64,000 bases of DNA. Origin: Neopestalotiopsis rosae. Its lineage: Eukaryota; Ascomycota; Sordariomycetes; Amphisphaeriales; Sporocadaceae. The translations under genes were made by a program, and so were the position numbers. Positions within the stretch are counted from its first letter, which is position 1, and the number at the start of each line of letters is the position of its first letter. A model generated the notes under the pieces. It was not told the origin of the DNA. It saw only the letters and a program-made list of their open reading frames with translations, and did no database searches. Below, piece after piece: positions 9,901 through 18,706 of the stretch. The stretch covers positions 1-64,000 of the forward strand of contig JALGAS010000003.1 of assembly GCA_023078685.1 (NCBI GenBank), given 5' to 3'.

Positions 9901-10214
9901 AATTGGCCTGTTTTCCAGTTCACTCGGGGACAGCTCTCCTTCAACCAGGTTATCCCTAGGACTACATCGTAGTCCGTGATTTCTGTGATGTCGCACGTGA
10001 GTTCCTCCTTATGGTCTTGGATGTAGACTTGAATATGCGCAGTCTCCATGTCAACAATTCCATCTCCATAAGATATAGGTTGTCCATCAACAGTGTTGAG
10101 TGTGTAGGGCGTCTTCTTCCATTTCCATGGTACCTTAAGTTTATTGACGATTCTTGGGGAGATAAAAATTCCTTGAGCTCCCGTGTCTACCAGGGCTCGT
10201 ATTTCTTGGTTCAT
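6840..10214 (-). CDS. Gypsy Pol: protease, RT, RNase H, integrase, chromodomain
   Basis: An open frame of 1,124 codons from the Met at 10214. The frame is also open further upstream and overlaps the end of gag in the -1 frame, so Pol is probably made as a Gag-Pol fusion. Domains in order: aspartic protease (VDTGA, residues 9-13); reverse transcriptase with the YLDD box at 341-344; RNase H (TDASDYAMGG, YTDHKNL); integrase with an H-H-C-C zinc finger (CDLC) and a DDE core (LDFIVK, ISDRDK, HPQTDGQTERAN); C-terminal chromodomain (YQFHVKWKDYPPEENTWEP). No stop or frameshift is visible, so it looks active. It is one of the few long GC-normal stretches in this block. Confidence 0.95.
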   Translation of the reverse strand: MNQEIRALVDTGAQGIFISPRIVNKLKVPWKWKKTPYTLNTVDGQPISYGDGIVDMETAHIQVYIQDHKEELTCDITEITDYDVVLGITWLKESCPRVNWKTGQFQWDLPGIESAPEESLKNKPSSDPETLGFYLMTKHVKPKLDTVVPEEYQEFSDLFSGVLKTGLPKHTRYDHEIPLQEGKEPHFMPTYPVKPQHEEALKEYLNDMTQKGWITESTSPAGYPILFVPKKSKDGKPKWRPCIDYRKLNDITIKNRYPLPLIKDLRDKLHGAKWFTALDLPNAYGLIRIKEGEEWKTAFRCKYGHFEYKVMPFGLTNAPASFQNMINDVLREYLDKFVVVYLDDILIYSKDLEEHKQHVKIVLQKLQDANLLVNPEKSEFHKKEVTFVGYVVSPGEVKMEPSKIAAVRDWPTPKTVTEVRSFLGLVNFYRMFIRNLGGIAAPLTHLTKKDVPFIWTTKEQETFEQIKEAITDEPVMRMADPEREFEVETDASDYAMGGQLTQKDDNGKPHPVAFYSKKFTKEQLNYQIHDKELMAIIEAFKEWRHYLSGTNYKVQVYTDHKNLASFTTSKELNKRQIRWAEFLADFNFEISYRRGTENGRADALSRRPDHYQDTPKEAHTLFTMEENGKLVPTMNLYATMSITNHNSWTERMTKCPDPDDNLVGRHDPSQQHYNGKIKIKEPLLQELIKDYHESPTSGHQGVFKTTKRIQQHFDYPQLRKHVSNIIKECDLCNKAKSARHKQYGQLQPIPPPDRAWKSIALDFIVKLPLSREPLTGVFYDSILVFTERLTKYAYFLPYKEASNAEELAYTFLRTIASRHGLPDEIISDRDKLFTSNFWKSLISQLGCNHKLSTAFHPQTDGQTERANQVLEEYLRCYVNHQQDNWVTLLPLAEFAYNSAVREPTGMSPFYANYGFEPDITKEPIRGKGLAPHAIQRVDQLKHLQAQLQKDLIMAQSKTKERHDRKKIEGPIFAEGDKVYLLRKNIKTKRPSDKLDFKKLGAFIIEKKISDVNYRLKLPKTMRNHRTFHISLLEPAPKNAKVDETLETEPDQQEYVVEEIIDHKKVGRGYQFHVKWKDYPPEENTWEPRKHVEGCAALDQYLRSQQEDQDLQNHFRNQVKTNPPR

Positions 10215-10303
10215 GATCCTGATCGGGATCGTTAGGTGATCGTGTAGCTTGGTGCCGTTGGTGGCACAGATGGACCTTTCTGTGGTGGACCGCTTTTGCC
10301 TCT

Positions 10304-12799
10304 TTAAAAGTGGTCCAGGTCGTTTCCCGAATCCTTGTTGATTCGTCTGTTGGCGCGTCGCTTCTCGGCGCTGGTGAGTATCCGTTGATCCCTTTGTTCT
10401 CGGGTCTCATTTCTCTTCTGGCGGTAGTGTGCGTCGCCTGTGTCTTCGTCCTGCGTTCCAGGGGTTTGTCTGGGTGAGCGTAGCTCTCTTGCTAGCTCAT
10501 TCAATGCTTCTATCCGAAGTTCCCAAGAGGGTGGCTTCTCTTGTCCTTCCTCTTGATATCGTGCCTCAAGCTGGGCTAGTTTATCGTTGAATTCTTTCTG
10601 CGAAGGTTCTTCCTTCGTTGGTTGCTGGGGTAATGTGAATGTCTTCTTGATTTGTTCGTTGGTTTCTTCGGATATCATGGTGACCGTGTGTCGGAGTGGC
10701 TGTGGAGGTTCTTTCCGGGTGGTATTCATTACGTTCCGGACATCGAAAGTTTCTTCCACTGGTTCAATCTTGAGCTTTCCTGATATTCTCAGGTCTCTGA
10801 TGCGTTTCCATGCTTCTGCTTTGTTTTGCATATGGCGTATGCAGTCATCCTGTGGGCATGTCCACCATGGTTTTTTCTCGTTGATCGAGCACTGCGGTGG
10901 TCTAGGGTGCAAAGCAAGTACGACATATCCTCGTGCGTCGCAGTAGCTTACTTCTGCCTTTCCTGCGTGCTCAGCTAGATGGGGGTAGCAAATGGCGTCT
11001 TTTCCCATTCGTAGTGGGAATACTCCTTGAGATGTTTTGTTTTCAAGGTGTTCGTCGCATCCCGGGTCGATGCATCCTACCCACGCGATCTGGTGGTGCT
11101 GAGGGTGCTTGATGCTGAGTCGGGGGTCGTCTCCAAATTTGGCTCCCGGGGTTCTCTGCTCCCATGGGGTGTCGGTGGTTTTCTGGAGGATTTCTGCTAG
11201 TTGTTGCCCCGTGCCGTACATCTCCACGGCAGAGAGAGTAAACTGGGCATTGGTGTCGATTCGTCGGGTTTGTCTGAATTCCCGTTCGAGTTCATCCCTA
11301 GTGGAGGTTTCTAGTTTCGTGATGAGTTCCCTTCTTCCCTTGTAGTCGGTGTCCATGGGTTCGTAGGTATCCTCCTCATCGCTGCTAGTGTCGTCCACAG
11401 ATGGGGTCGTTTGTTGCTGTCGAAGCTGTTGTTCTGCTTCTCTGACTTGGTGGTAGCCTTCGTTCTCTGAAGCGCTGCCGATAGTGTCGCTATCGCTGTC
11501 TACCAGTTGTCCTTCTGATCCGATGTGGACATTCCTTCCCAGGCGCGTCGCGGCGGCTAGGGTTCTTGGTTGCTTGGGGTACCATCCACTGTCTCGCTTG
11601 CTGGATTTATGCGTTCGACATTCGTCGTCGTAGCACGCCGTCCAGGAGAGAGAGTCGTGGGGTACTTCTTCTCGCTTGGTGCTGTAGATCTGCTTCTTGC
11701 CCTCTGGCACTGGTTTAAATCCCAGTTTCTTTGGTTGGTTGCACTCGCTCGCGTAGTGTCCCATTTTCCCGCAGTTGTAGCACTTGACCTTGGATTTGTC
11801 CTTTCGCTGGGTAGCGTCAAGGTCCATGGGTCCGCTGTGTTGTCCGTATGACGTCTTGTTCTTCCAGTCGCGGTTTCGGTTGTTATATCCGTTTTGTCGG
11901 GGTCTTCCCATGTTGGCGGTGGTACGGCTCTGGTATTTCGGGGTTTGTTTCTTTTCAGACCGTCGAGCGTATAGTTGGTTGTCAATGCGTACCACAAGTT
12001 CCGCGTACTGGGTGAAGTCGGTAGGTAGGTACAAGATCCTACTGATCTCATCCTTGACTTCTTCCTTGAGACCTTGATAGTATAGCATGATGCGTGTGTC
12101 GTCGGTGCAGTCCATGCGAGCGGTGATCCGCTTGAATTCTGCAGTGTATACTGACGCGGATGCTTTCTGCTTGAGGTTCTCAAGTTCTCGTTCGGCTTGT
12201 CTCTTCTCGTCAGGATCTTGGAATAGTGATTTGAGTGCTTCTTCGAATCCGGCATAGGTTCCGAAGATCTTCTGTGTCTCTGCCTTGCACTGGCTCAACA
12301 TCCATCCATGTTCGCTTGCTTCAGAGAGGTATGGTTCGAACCACGCGAGGGCGCGTCCTTTCAAGAAGGATGCTGCGTGAACGATCCTCTGAAGGTCATT
12401 CTGGAAGCTTCCCATGTGGAAGGAGTGATAGGCGCGGACTTGGGCAAGGTATCCTTTGAGCCCTCCAGGCGTTCCATCATAAGGTGCGGGAGTGTTGAAC
12501 TTGAGCCCATCAGTCTTCTGGATTGGCGTGGTGATGATGTTGGCTGCTCCTCGCATAGCGGTGTTGGAATCCTGGAGTTCCTGAATGAGTTTGGCCTTGC
12601 GATCCTCCTCTCGCTGGAGTCGCTTGATTTCCCGAAGAATGCTTTCGTACTGTTCCTTGGAGACTTCGAAGTCGTCGTCTCCATCGGAGTCAATACTCAT
12701 AGCTTGAGTGGGGGATTCTTGGGGTGTCTGTTCCTGAGTGGCCTTTGTTGTCTCCTTTCCTTTCTTGCTACTGCCGCTGTCCTTGCTGACGGTAGACAT
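10304..12799 (-). CDS. Gypsy Gag with CCHC knuckle and three CX4CX2H repeats
   Basis: 831 aa, starting 59 bp inside the 5' LTR. The N-terminal part is a normal retrotransposon Gag: an acidic coiled-coil start, then a capsid-like region (YLAQVRAYH, ALAWFEPYL, FKRITARMDCTDD). A CCHC zinc knuckle follows near residue 340 (CYNCGKMGHYASEC). The remaining roughly 470 residues form an unusually long extension. It contains three copies of a W-x(1-2)-C-x4-C-x2-H-x3-K motif (WTACYDDECRTHKSSK, WVGCIDPGCDEHLENK, WTCPQDDCIRHMQNK). These may bind metal, which is an inference from spacing. The gag stop at 10304-10306 lies within the open -1 frame of pol. Confidence 0.92.
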   Translation of the reverse strand: MSTVSKDSGSSKKGKETTKATQEQTPQESPTQAMSIDSDGDDDFEVSKEQYESILREIKRLQREEDRKAKLIQELQDSNTAMRGAANIITTPIQKTDGLKFNTPAPYDGTPGGLKGYLAQVRAYHSFHMGSFQNDLQRIVHAASFLKGRALAWFEPYLSEASEHGWMLSQCKAETQKIFGTYAGFEEALKSLFQDPDEKRQAERELENLKQKASASVYTAEFKRITARMDCTDDTRIMLYYQGLKEEVKDEISRILYLPTDFTQYAELVVRIDNQLYARRSEKKQTPKYQSRTTANMGRPRQNGYNNRNRDWKNKTSYGQHSGPMDLDATQRKDKSKVKCYNCGKMGHYASECNQPKKLGFKPVPEGKKQIYSTKREEVPHDSLSWTACYDDECRTHKSSKRDSGWYPKQPRTLAAATRLGRNVHIGSEGQLVDSDSDTIGSASENEGYHQVREAEQQLRQQQTTPSVDDTSSDEEDTYEPMDTDYKGRRELITKLETSTRDELEREFRQTRRIDTNAQFTLSAVEMYGTGQQLAEILQKTTDTPWEQRTPGAKFGDDPRLSIKHPQHHQIAWVGCIDPGCDEHLENKTSQGVFPLRMGKDAICYPHLAEHAGKAEVSYCDARGYVVLALHPRPPQCSINEKKPWWTCPQDDCIRHMQNKAEAWKRIRDLRISGKLKIEPVEETFDVRNVMNTTRKEPPQPLRHTVTMISEETNEQIKKTFTLPQQPTKEEPSQKEFNDKLAQLEARYQEEGQEKPPSWELRIEALNELARELRSPRQTPGTQDEDTGDAHYRQKRNETREQRDQRILTSAEKRRANRRINKDSGNDLDHF

Positions 12800-12858
12800 T
12801 CTGCCGATATTGCTCAGTTAGTTTCTGGGGGAACGTACCTGAACAAGAGTGATCAAAA

Positions 12859-13370
12859 TGTAACGACTATACTACGGGTTTCTAGAATAAACCTGAGTAT
12901 AAGAGGTGTTGGGGGTTTATGCTAACAGGGAACGCTAGCCAAGATACTGAACTGAGCAATGAGTAACTGAAGATGGTGGTCCTGAAATGATTCACAAGTG
13001 TAGTCGTCAAAGCGTATTGAATGCTTCACCTATGGGTAAGATAGATGCTTAGATTGATCACTGAGGTAATGACTGTCTATGTAACCGTAGGAAATCCCTC
13101 CCTAATATATCCATTCATTCCCTCACTGATGTTTGCTTGGATCATACCAACAAGTATGATCCCCTTTGTTCTTGGATCTTATGGATCACAATGATCCTTG
13201 TGATCCATGCCAATGGATCATTGCCAAGGCCATGATCCTGTCAACACTTGTTGACAGCTGGCGGGGGTGGCTGGGTCTTTTGGCCAGGGCCGTGGTCACT
13301 GCCCCGCAGCATACCTTCTTAAGCGCCAACACAGTTGTTTGTCCTTCTGCAAGGGTGCATGTTCGTAACA
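12859..13370 (-). repeat. LTR of young Gypsy (5' LTR)
   Basis: 512 bp and identical by eye to 5696-6207. It is followed at 13371-13375 by the TATCG duplication. Transcription of gag-pol would start here and run leftwards. Confidence 0.95.
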
Positions 13371-15585
13371 TATCGACCGAATTATATTTTATAATATTCG
13401 ATTTTTTTAATAATAATATTAAATATTTTAGACTTTTCCTTAGAAAACTTTATATTATAAAAGCCGGTTTTATTATTAATAAAACCGGTTATATAATTAT
13501 AACCGGAATAATTAAATAGGGTAATATATATTATATTAATATAAATTCGATATAATAATATATTTGCCCGATTAGGATTAATACGGGCTTAATTACGGGT
13601 AATTTTACCCGAAAAGCAAAATTCGTAATAAAAATCTTCTTTTTTTATTTCCTTTTTCGGTATATTAATAATTATTTTAGTTATTTTAGCTAAAATATCG
13701 AAGCTAGGATGGCTAAAGATTTTATGCTATTATTCCGTAATTATAAAGAAATTCGAATTATTATTTAATAATTCGATTTTTTCGAAATCCGTAAAATTAT
13801 CGGACTTTTTTACCGATTCCGGTTCCGGGTAAGCCACGTCGAATATACGGGCTTTTTCTATTATTTTTAATAAATTTATAGCTAAATAAGCTATATCGGG
13901 TTCCGATTTATTTATTACGTAAAGGAAGAAATTACGTTTTCCTTAATTTAACGTAATAAACGGACGATTTTTAAAATCGTAAAGCTTATTCCCGTTTATA
14001 ATACTATTTTTTTAATAATAAAATTAGCCGGATATAATATTTAGCGGAAATTCCGGAATATAAAATACGTTTAATAACGTAATTTTACGTATTTCCCGGT
14101 TAATTTGGAATAAAAAAATTATTTTTTTTATTTTTTTTAGAAATATTTTTTTATTATCCGTAATAACCGGTAATAAACCGGTTTTTTTAGTAAATTCGAC
14201 GAATAATTTCTTATTATTCGTAATATGCTTCGAAAAATTAATATCGTATAGCTATTAATTTCGTAAAACGATATTAAATTTCCGATTATTCGGAATATCC
14301 GAAAAGAATAAAATAATTCTTTTTCGGTAATTTTTTCGGAATTACGTAATAATTTTCCTCGATTTTATAATTTATTCGAGGAATAGGTGGATAAAATCGA
14401 AATATTCGGCTTATTCGATTTATTCGAATTATTCGAATTATTCGATTTATTCGAATTTTACCGTTTTTTTCCGCTTTTAAATTCCTATCGATTTTAATTA
14501 GTCCGGGAATTTCGGGATTTATTTTTATTACCCGTAAAATAAAAATTTCCTATTACCGAATTTAAATCCCGTCGGTTTTCGTTTAATATATCGATTATTA
14601 AATTTTTTAAATTAGGGGGTATAAATAACTATAAGGCATTTTTTAACGATTTATTTATATAAAATAGGCTAATTAAAGGGCGGTTATAAAAATCGTTTTT
14701 TAATCGATATCGTCGATTTTTGCCTTAATATTTAAAAGCTTAAATAAATAGCTTTTAAAACTAGAAATAAATTCGTTTAATAAATTATAATTCTCGAATT
14801 TTATAATATAAAATTCGAGGTATAGCTATTATCGAAAAACGGGACCGGTGTTTTAATAGGCTAATTATAAAATCGATAAAGCCTTATACGGATTAAATTT
14901 ATCGAAAATTAAATTTAACGGTTCGTTCGTTAAATTTTAACGAATTAAAAATAACGCTTAGGCTTTTTATATTTCGGTTATACCGATATACGTTTTAGGT
15001 TTTTCGAAAAAACCGTTTATATTTAATAGCTTTATATATAATTATATAATAGATTTTTACGTATTTTAATTATCCGAATTAAAAATTTTTTATTTTTCCG
15101 GTATTGAGTAACCGGATAAAATATATATAATGCTATTTATTTTGCCTAATTTTTCCCGTTATAATAATATATAATTTATTAAAAACGGTAAAGGATTCGT
15201 CGAAATAAAGGTAAAAATTTTTAAATATACGATAAAATATCGTATAAATAATCCGTAAAACGGGTAACGCTGCTTTCCTAATGCAATAATCGGCTATTAT
15301 AGCGGAATTCCGAAATTAATACTAAATAATTTATAGCTCGTTCGGCAGAGCGGCTATAATTTTCGATTTATACCTTTTATTAAGGTATATAGCCTATAAT
15401 GCAATATAATATAATATATTACCTATAATCGGCTATTATAACGCGTTTCCGAAATTTAAAAGTTAACCTTTTAGCCGTTATATAGCTATAACGGGTAAAA
15501 ATAACCGTTTCGGGCGTGGTTTATAGTTTTCGATTATAAAATCCGGTATTTAAATATAATATTATACCGGACCGGGCTTATAATT
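13371..15585 (-). pseudogene. Copia gag/pol relic, 5' half
   Basis: RIP-degraded sequence between the 5' LTR and the Gypsy insertion. On the - strand a protease/pre-integrase zone is recognisable near 14020-14230 (ITLLNVFYIPEFPLNIIS). The start of the integrase core lies near 13371-13520 (FSKEKSKIF, FNIIIKKIEYY). Numerous TAA/TAG stops remain. About 15280-15585, next to the LTR, holds a diverged tandem duplication of roughly 140 bp. Confidence 0.65.
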
Positions 15586-16056
15586 TATTTTAAGGTCTAA
15601 TTAAATAATTATATACCTTAGGTATAAGGAAGCGTTTAATTATAAATTCGTAAAATCGTCTAATATAAGCTGGAAAATATAATTATATTAAAGCTTAAAA
15701 AAAGAAAAAAAATAAACTAATTATAAATAAAATAATTCCCTTTTATATTTATAAAACCAATTAATAAAAATATTTTAAAATATATTATTAATTAAATTAA
15801 TTTATAATTAAATTAATTAATAATACAGTTAATTTATAATTAAGGAAAATAATAAAATATTATAAAAAATATTTAAGTAGGGCTACCCTATAATATTACC
15901 ACCGCAATAGCCACCACTTAATAGGGCTTTACCGAACGTTAAAAATATCGTTAATAACCGATATTTTTATAGCCTTTATAGCTATTATAACGATTTATAT
16001 ATCGTTATAATGCTAATTTTATGCATTATCCGATGCTGTATAACATCCGTGCAATA
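15586..16056 (-). repeat. Copia 5' LTR
   Basis: 471-bp partner of 2591-3061. The + strand begins TATTTTAAGG and ends CCGTGCAATA. It retains a few CpA/TpG that are lost in the other copy (for example GCTGTATAACA against GCTATATAATA). On its inner side, TTATAAGCCCGG may be the remains of the primer-binding site. Confidence 0.85.
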
Positions 16057-16643
16057 TAATTAATTTAAATTTATTAAACGAAAACGAATACAAAGTAGAA
16101 AAAATATTATTTTTTCGATTGCATTATAAAAAATTATAATATAAAATAAGCTAGGAAGGTTAGGAAAACGATAAAAAATTTTACTTAGCTTCTAATTTTA
16201 AGAATTTTGCCAAAAAGATTTAAGATTTTTATAACGCTAACCCCGATATACCGGGACCGCCGCTGCGATTATAATAATAATTAAACGCAGCCGAGAGAGA
16301 GGAATTCGATAAATTTTACGAAAATAACGATAAAACTAAATTAGCAGGAGGAACGAAAAAGAGTGCAAAAAAAAGATTTTATTTAATAAAAGGAAAATAA
16401 AAAGATAAAAATATATTTAAAACGCAATTAATAATAATTTTTTTACAAAATATTAATTTGATAATTTGCGTATTTTCGGACGTAATGGCGTAATAATAAT
16501 ATGGATACGAAGGTATGGCCTTTTTGCCGGGACCCCCTAAAAAAAAAAAATGCGCGTAGTCCTTAAGTTCGATTATCGGTACGGGTAAGCCGGAGTTTAA
16601 GGACGACTCCATTTTTTTGCCCGAGGGGGGGGGGGGGGGGGGG
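16057..16643 (+). pseudogene. RIP-degraded old Gypsy relic, part B (chromodomain and tail)
   Basis: After the TAATT duplication the + strand reads as the C-terminal chromodomain of the Gypsy pol left behind at 2590: NENEYKVEKILFFRLHYKKL, then ASNFKNFAKK and NADKPGPP-like NANPDIPGPPLRL, with TAG/TAA where CAG or TGG are expected. The frame differs from part A by one base, so an indel has occurred. A tail with WIRRYGLFAGTP near 16500-16540 leads to a purine tract. Confidence 0.65.
16625..16643 (+). repeat. Run of 19 G, probable polypurine tract of old Gypsy
   Basis: CCCGA is followed by 19 consecutive G and then TAATCACGG, which could be an LTR start with TG changed to TA. Purine tracts lie just 5' of the 3' LTR in such elements. 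The length may be inflated or miscounted in sequencing. Confidence 0.5.
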
Positions 16644-16799
16644 TAATCACGGTGGATGGCATAATTATTTATTTGGCTAATTAATAGCCCTACGTTGGCT
16701 GGCTACCCTATTTAATGGCCCGTGCGCCAAATACCAAATATTTTACTACGAACCGTAGATCTATAGAATTCAAAGATTTCGTTTTTATTTATATTAATA
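16644..16799 (+). other. Possible LTR remnant of old Gypsy
   Basis: Directly after the G run comes TAATCACGGTGGATGG and moderately AT-rich sequence. By position this should be the 3' LTR, but I found no second copy in the window and cannot place its end. Confidence 0.3.
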
Positions 16800-17650
16800 T
16801 TAATACCCTTATAATAGATGCTTTGACGTTTATTTAGCCATTTATAACAATTGCTAAATACTCTTCCCTTTATATATTATAAATAAAGGTAGCTTATTAC
16901 TAATTACGGAAATATACTCGATAAAGGTGGTTTAAGCACGGGACCTAGGCTATTTCTTTCGAATAAAACGAGCTTTTAATAATTTAAAAATAAGTCCGTT
17001 TAATCCCTTATTTTTAAAAATACCAATCTCGTCTATATTATATCGGTTTATAAATTTAATAGCTATAATTTTAAATATAGCGAAATACCTAAATTATAGC
17101 TTAATAATATTAATTATAGCTTTATTTATACGCTATAAATCGATAATTTTATTTTTATAAACCCTTATTAATAGGTTCCTTTTAATAAAGGATTATACCT
17201 AATTTTTTCCAAAAAGTTATATATTTCCATAAACCTTTAAAATACGCTTAGCGAATTCCTTTAATTATTAATAAAATGGCGGCAGCCCTAAATTAGCTTA
17301 AATTCGAACCTATTTAGCTAGATAATTTTCCTTAATTAATAAAAGTTTTTATAAATTAGAAAAGGCTATATTTCTGGCCTAATAACCCTTAATCCGGTTT
17401 TTTAGCGTTAATCGTAATATACCCTATTTTAATATAGCTAATTTAACGCTAGCACCATTAGCGACGGCTTTAAATGCCTGGGTAATATATTCTTTTATAT
17501 ATTAAGGTATATAGGCTAAAAAAACGTTATTATAAAAAATAGAATCAATTGAGGTAAAATTAGTGGAATTATAAAAATTCAAAATTAATAGTCATTATAG
17601 CGGTGAGGCATTTTTAGGGTGGCCAAATATGGGGGGTGGCCAAAAGTGGG
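16800..17650 (-). pseudogene. RIP-degraded pogo/Fot1-type transposase relic
   Basis: On the - strand, reading through TAG/TAA stops, the sequence matches a DDE_1 (pogo/Fot1 family of Tc1/mariner) transposase. It starts with a helix-turn-helix region (EYITQAFKAV, LKNRIKGY). Next come AFSNL, LIKENYLA, IQANLGLPP-like, LKEFAKRILKVYGN and FGKN-V-SFIKRN. The first catalytic aspartate block follows (FINRYNIDEIGIF, GLNG, KARFIRKK) and then FIEYISVISNKLP. The C-terminal half is missing. The right end (17620-17650) has two GTGGCCAAA blocks that may be terminal-repeat remains. It is not functional. Confidence 0.6.
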
Positions 17651-18052
17651 TGACGGACGTTATACAGGCGTTTTTGCCAAGACCCAGCTAGCTCACGTCT
17701 CCCTCATATGGCCAGTGAGGTATCAAACCAAGGGACCTGCGAAGATCTTCCGAGTTAAATACGTACATAACGTTGCTCTGGCCTTGTAGTGGGAGACACT
17801 AGCTGGCGAAACTAAAGTCGACGCTCGTGCCTTTGTATAACAGTCGATCACCAACCCTGAGCTGAAATTTTACCAAGCTGAAAACAATCGTATTCTCATT
17901 ATGATACTGAATCAAACTTCACTGGTGTAGGCCGAGTCTTCCATTGTCCCCTCCAAACAATTAAAACATCTATTTGAGAGAGGGGAGGGGGGGACCTTCT
18001 CCATCCACCATGGCGACTGATTTCAAATACAGCCGATCATGTTCGTGATACG

Positions 18053-18212
18053 ACCGTATCGAAGAAATGAAGATGATATTAAAGATGATTCTCCTAACCT
18101 CAAAAATCTAACGTGCACACAAACGGGATAGAATGCCCTTCCCGTTGAACCAACAGCCTCCTCGAGGCTGTACACGGATAGCCACATACTTCAGCCACAT
18201 GTGGCGTATCAG
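18053..18212 (+). repeat. Diverged direct repeat, copy A
   Basis: Alignable by eye with 22291-22456 from ACCGTAT through GAAGATGAT, ACGTGC, CAACAGCCTC to an identical 20-bp block CAGCCACATGTGGCGTATCA. That block contains the 12-bp palindrome GCCACATGTGGC at 18194-18205. Copy A lies about 500 bp upstream of the MFS start codon. Confidence 0.7.
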
Positions 18213-18586
18213 GTCGATATCGTTTAGTTTCGACTCGTTTTTCACTTTGCAATGCGAGAGCTATCACAAAGGTCCGATTTGGGCATGACGTTGTGGCACT
18301 GATATACGGCGGCGGTGGCGGCGGCGGCGGCCCGCAGGCGGGGTGCAGGACGTATGCAAGTGATTGATCTGCGGCCCGGCACTTCTCCATCATTCCTGCA
18401 CGACAGTCCTCAAATAATTGTGGGAACTTGGGAAGCCAGCCCACATGATGATGAAGGCAAGGTTCCCCGCCCAAGGACTCGTTTCTGTGTTTATTATGAT
18501 TGGAATCCATTATCCGTTCATTGTCGAATTGGTAAAATTAGTATCACGCGCGTACTCTTCCGGGATGTCACAGAAATAGCACCATG

Positions 18587-18595
18587 TATATATAT
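18587..18595 (+). promoter_or_regulatory. TATA-like element of the MFS gene
   Basis: TATATATAT lies 112 bp before the ATG at 18707. Position and composition suit a fungal core promoter; there is no other evidence. Confidence 0.35.
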
Positions 18596-18706
18596 CAGGG
18601 TCATCTCTTGGCTAGCAGTGATACCTGATGGAATTCTCATCTAGCCAGTCTTAGCACAATCATTTGTGGCTTTTCCATCTCCAAGCCCCCCAATAGTCGT
18701 GACAAC

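Larger units (their letters stand above)
5696..13370 (-). mobile_element. Intact young Gypsy chromovirus with antisense extra gene
   Basis: A 7,675-bp full-length LTR retrotransposon on the - strand: 5' LTR 12859-13370, gag 12799-10304, pol 10214-6840, antisense extra gene 6344-6955 (+), 3' LTR 5696-6207. The two LTRs have the same length and look identical by eye, gag and pol are open throughout, and a perfect TATCG duplication flanks it, so insertion is recent. It has none of the AT bias of its surroundings. Pol ends in a chromodomain, a module known to guide some Gypsy elements to heterochromatin, which suits its position inside RIPed DNA. A purine stretch (GAGAAGGGAGC) precedes the 3' LTR. 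I could not recognise a primer-binding site with confidence. Confidence 0.95.
2591..16056 (-). mobile_element. RIP-degraded Copia retrotransposon, interrupted by young Gypsy
   Basis: A Ty1/copia element on the - strand with two 471-bp LTRs (2591-3061 and 15586-16056). A perfect 5-bp target duplication TAATT flanks it at 2586-2590 and 16057-16061. After subtracting the 7,675-bp Gypsy insertion and one 5-bp duplication it is about 5.8 kb, a normal Copia size. Internal signs are a GAG-pre-integrase-like segment (NVFYIPEFPLNIIS), integrase, and the end of RNase H. A purine tract AAGGGGAG precedes the 3' LTR. Nearly every CpA/TpG is lost and many stops are present, so it is dead. Confidence 0.85.
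17651..18706. other. Intergenic, upstream of the MFS gene
   Basis: Base composition returns to normal here. No convincing gene was found. It contains a GGC-rich microsatellite (about 18306-18332), the direct-repeat copy at 18053-18212 and a TATA-like run near 18587. Confidence 0.6.

Noticed and set aside
1313..17640. AT-rich block as a centromere or mitochondrial insert
   Set aside because: The composition is explained by RIP on identifiable Gypsy, Copia and pogo elements with exact target duplications.
18100..18510. 136-aa ORF with a proline run upstream of the MFS gene
   Set aside because: The proline run comes from a GGC microsatellite; no domain or second exon was found.
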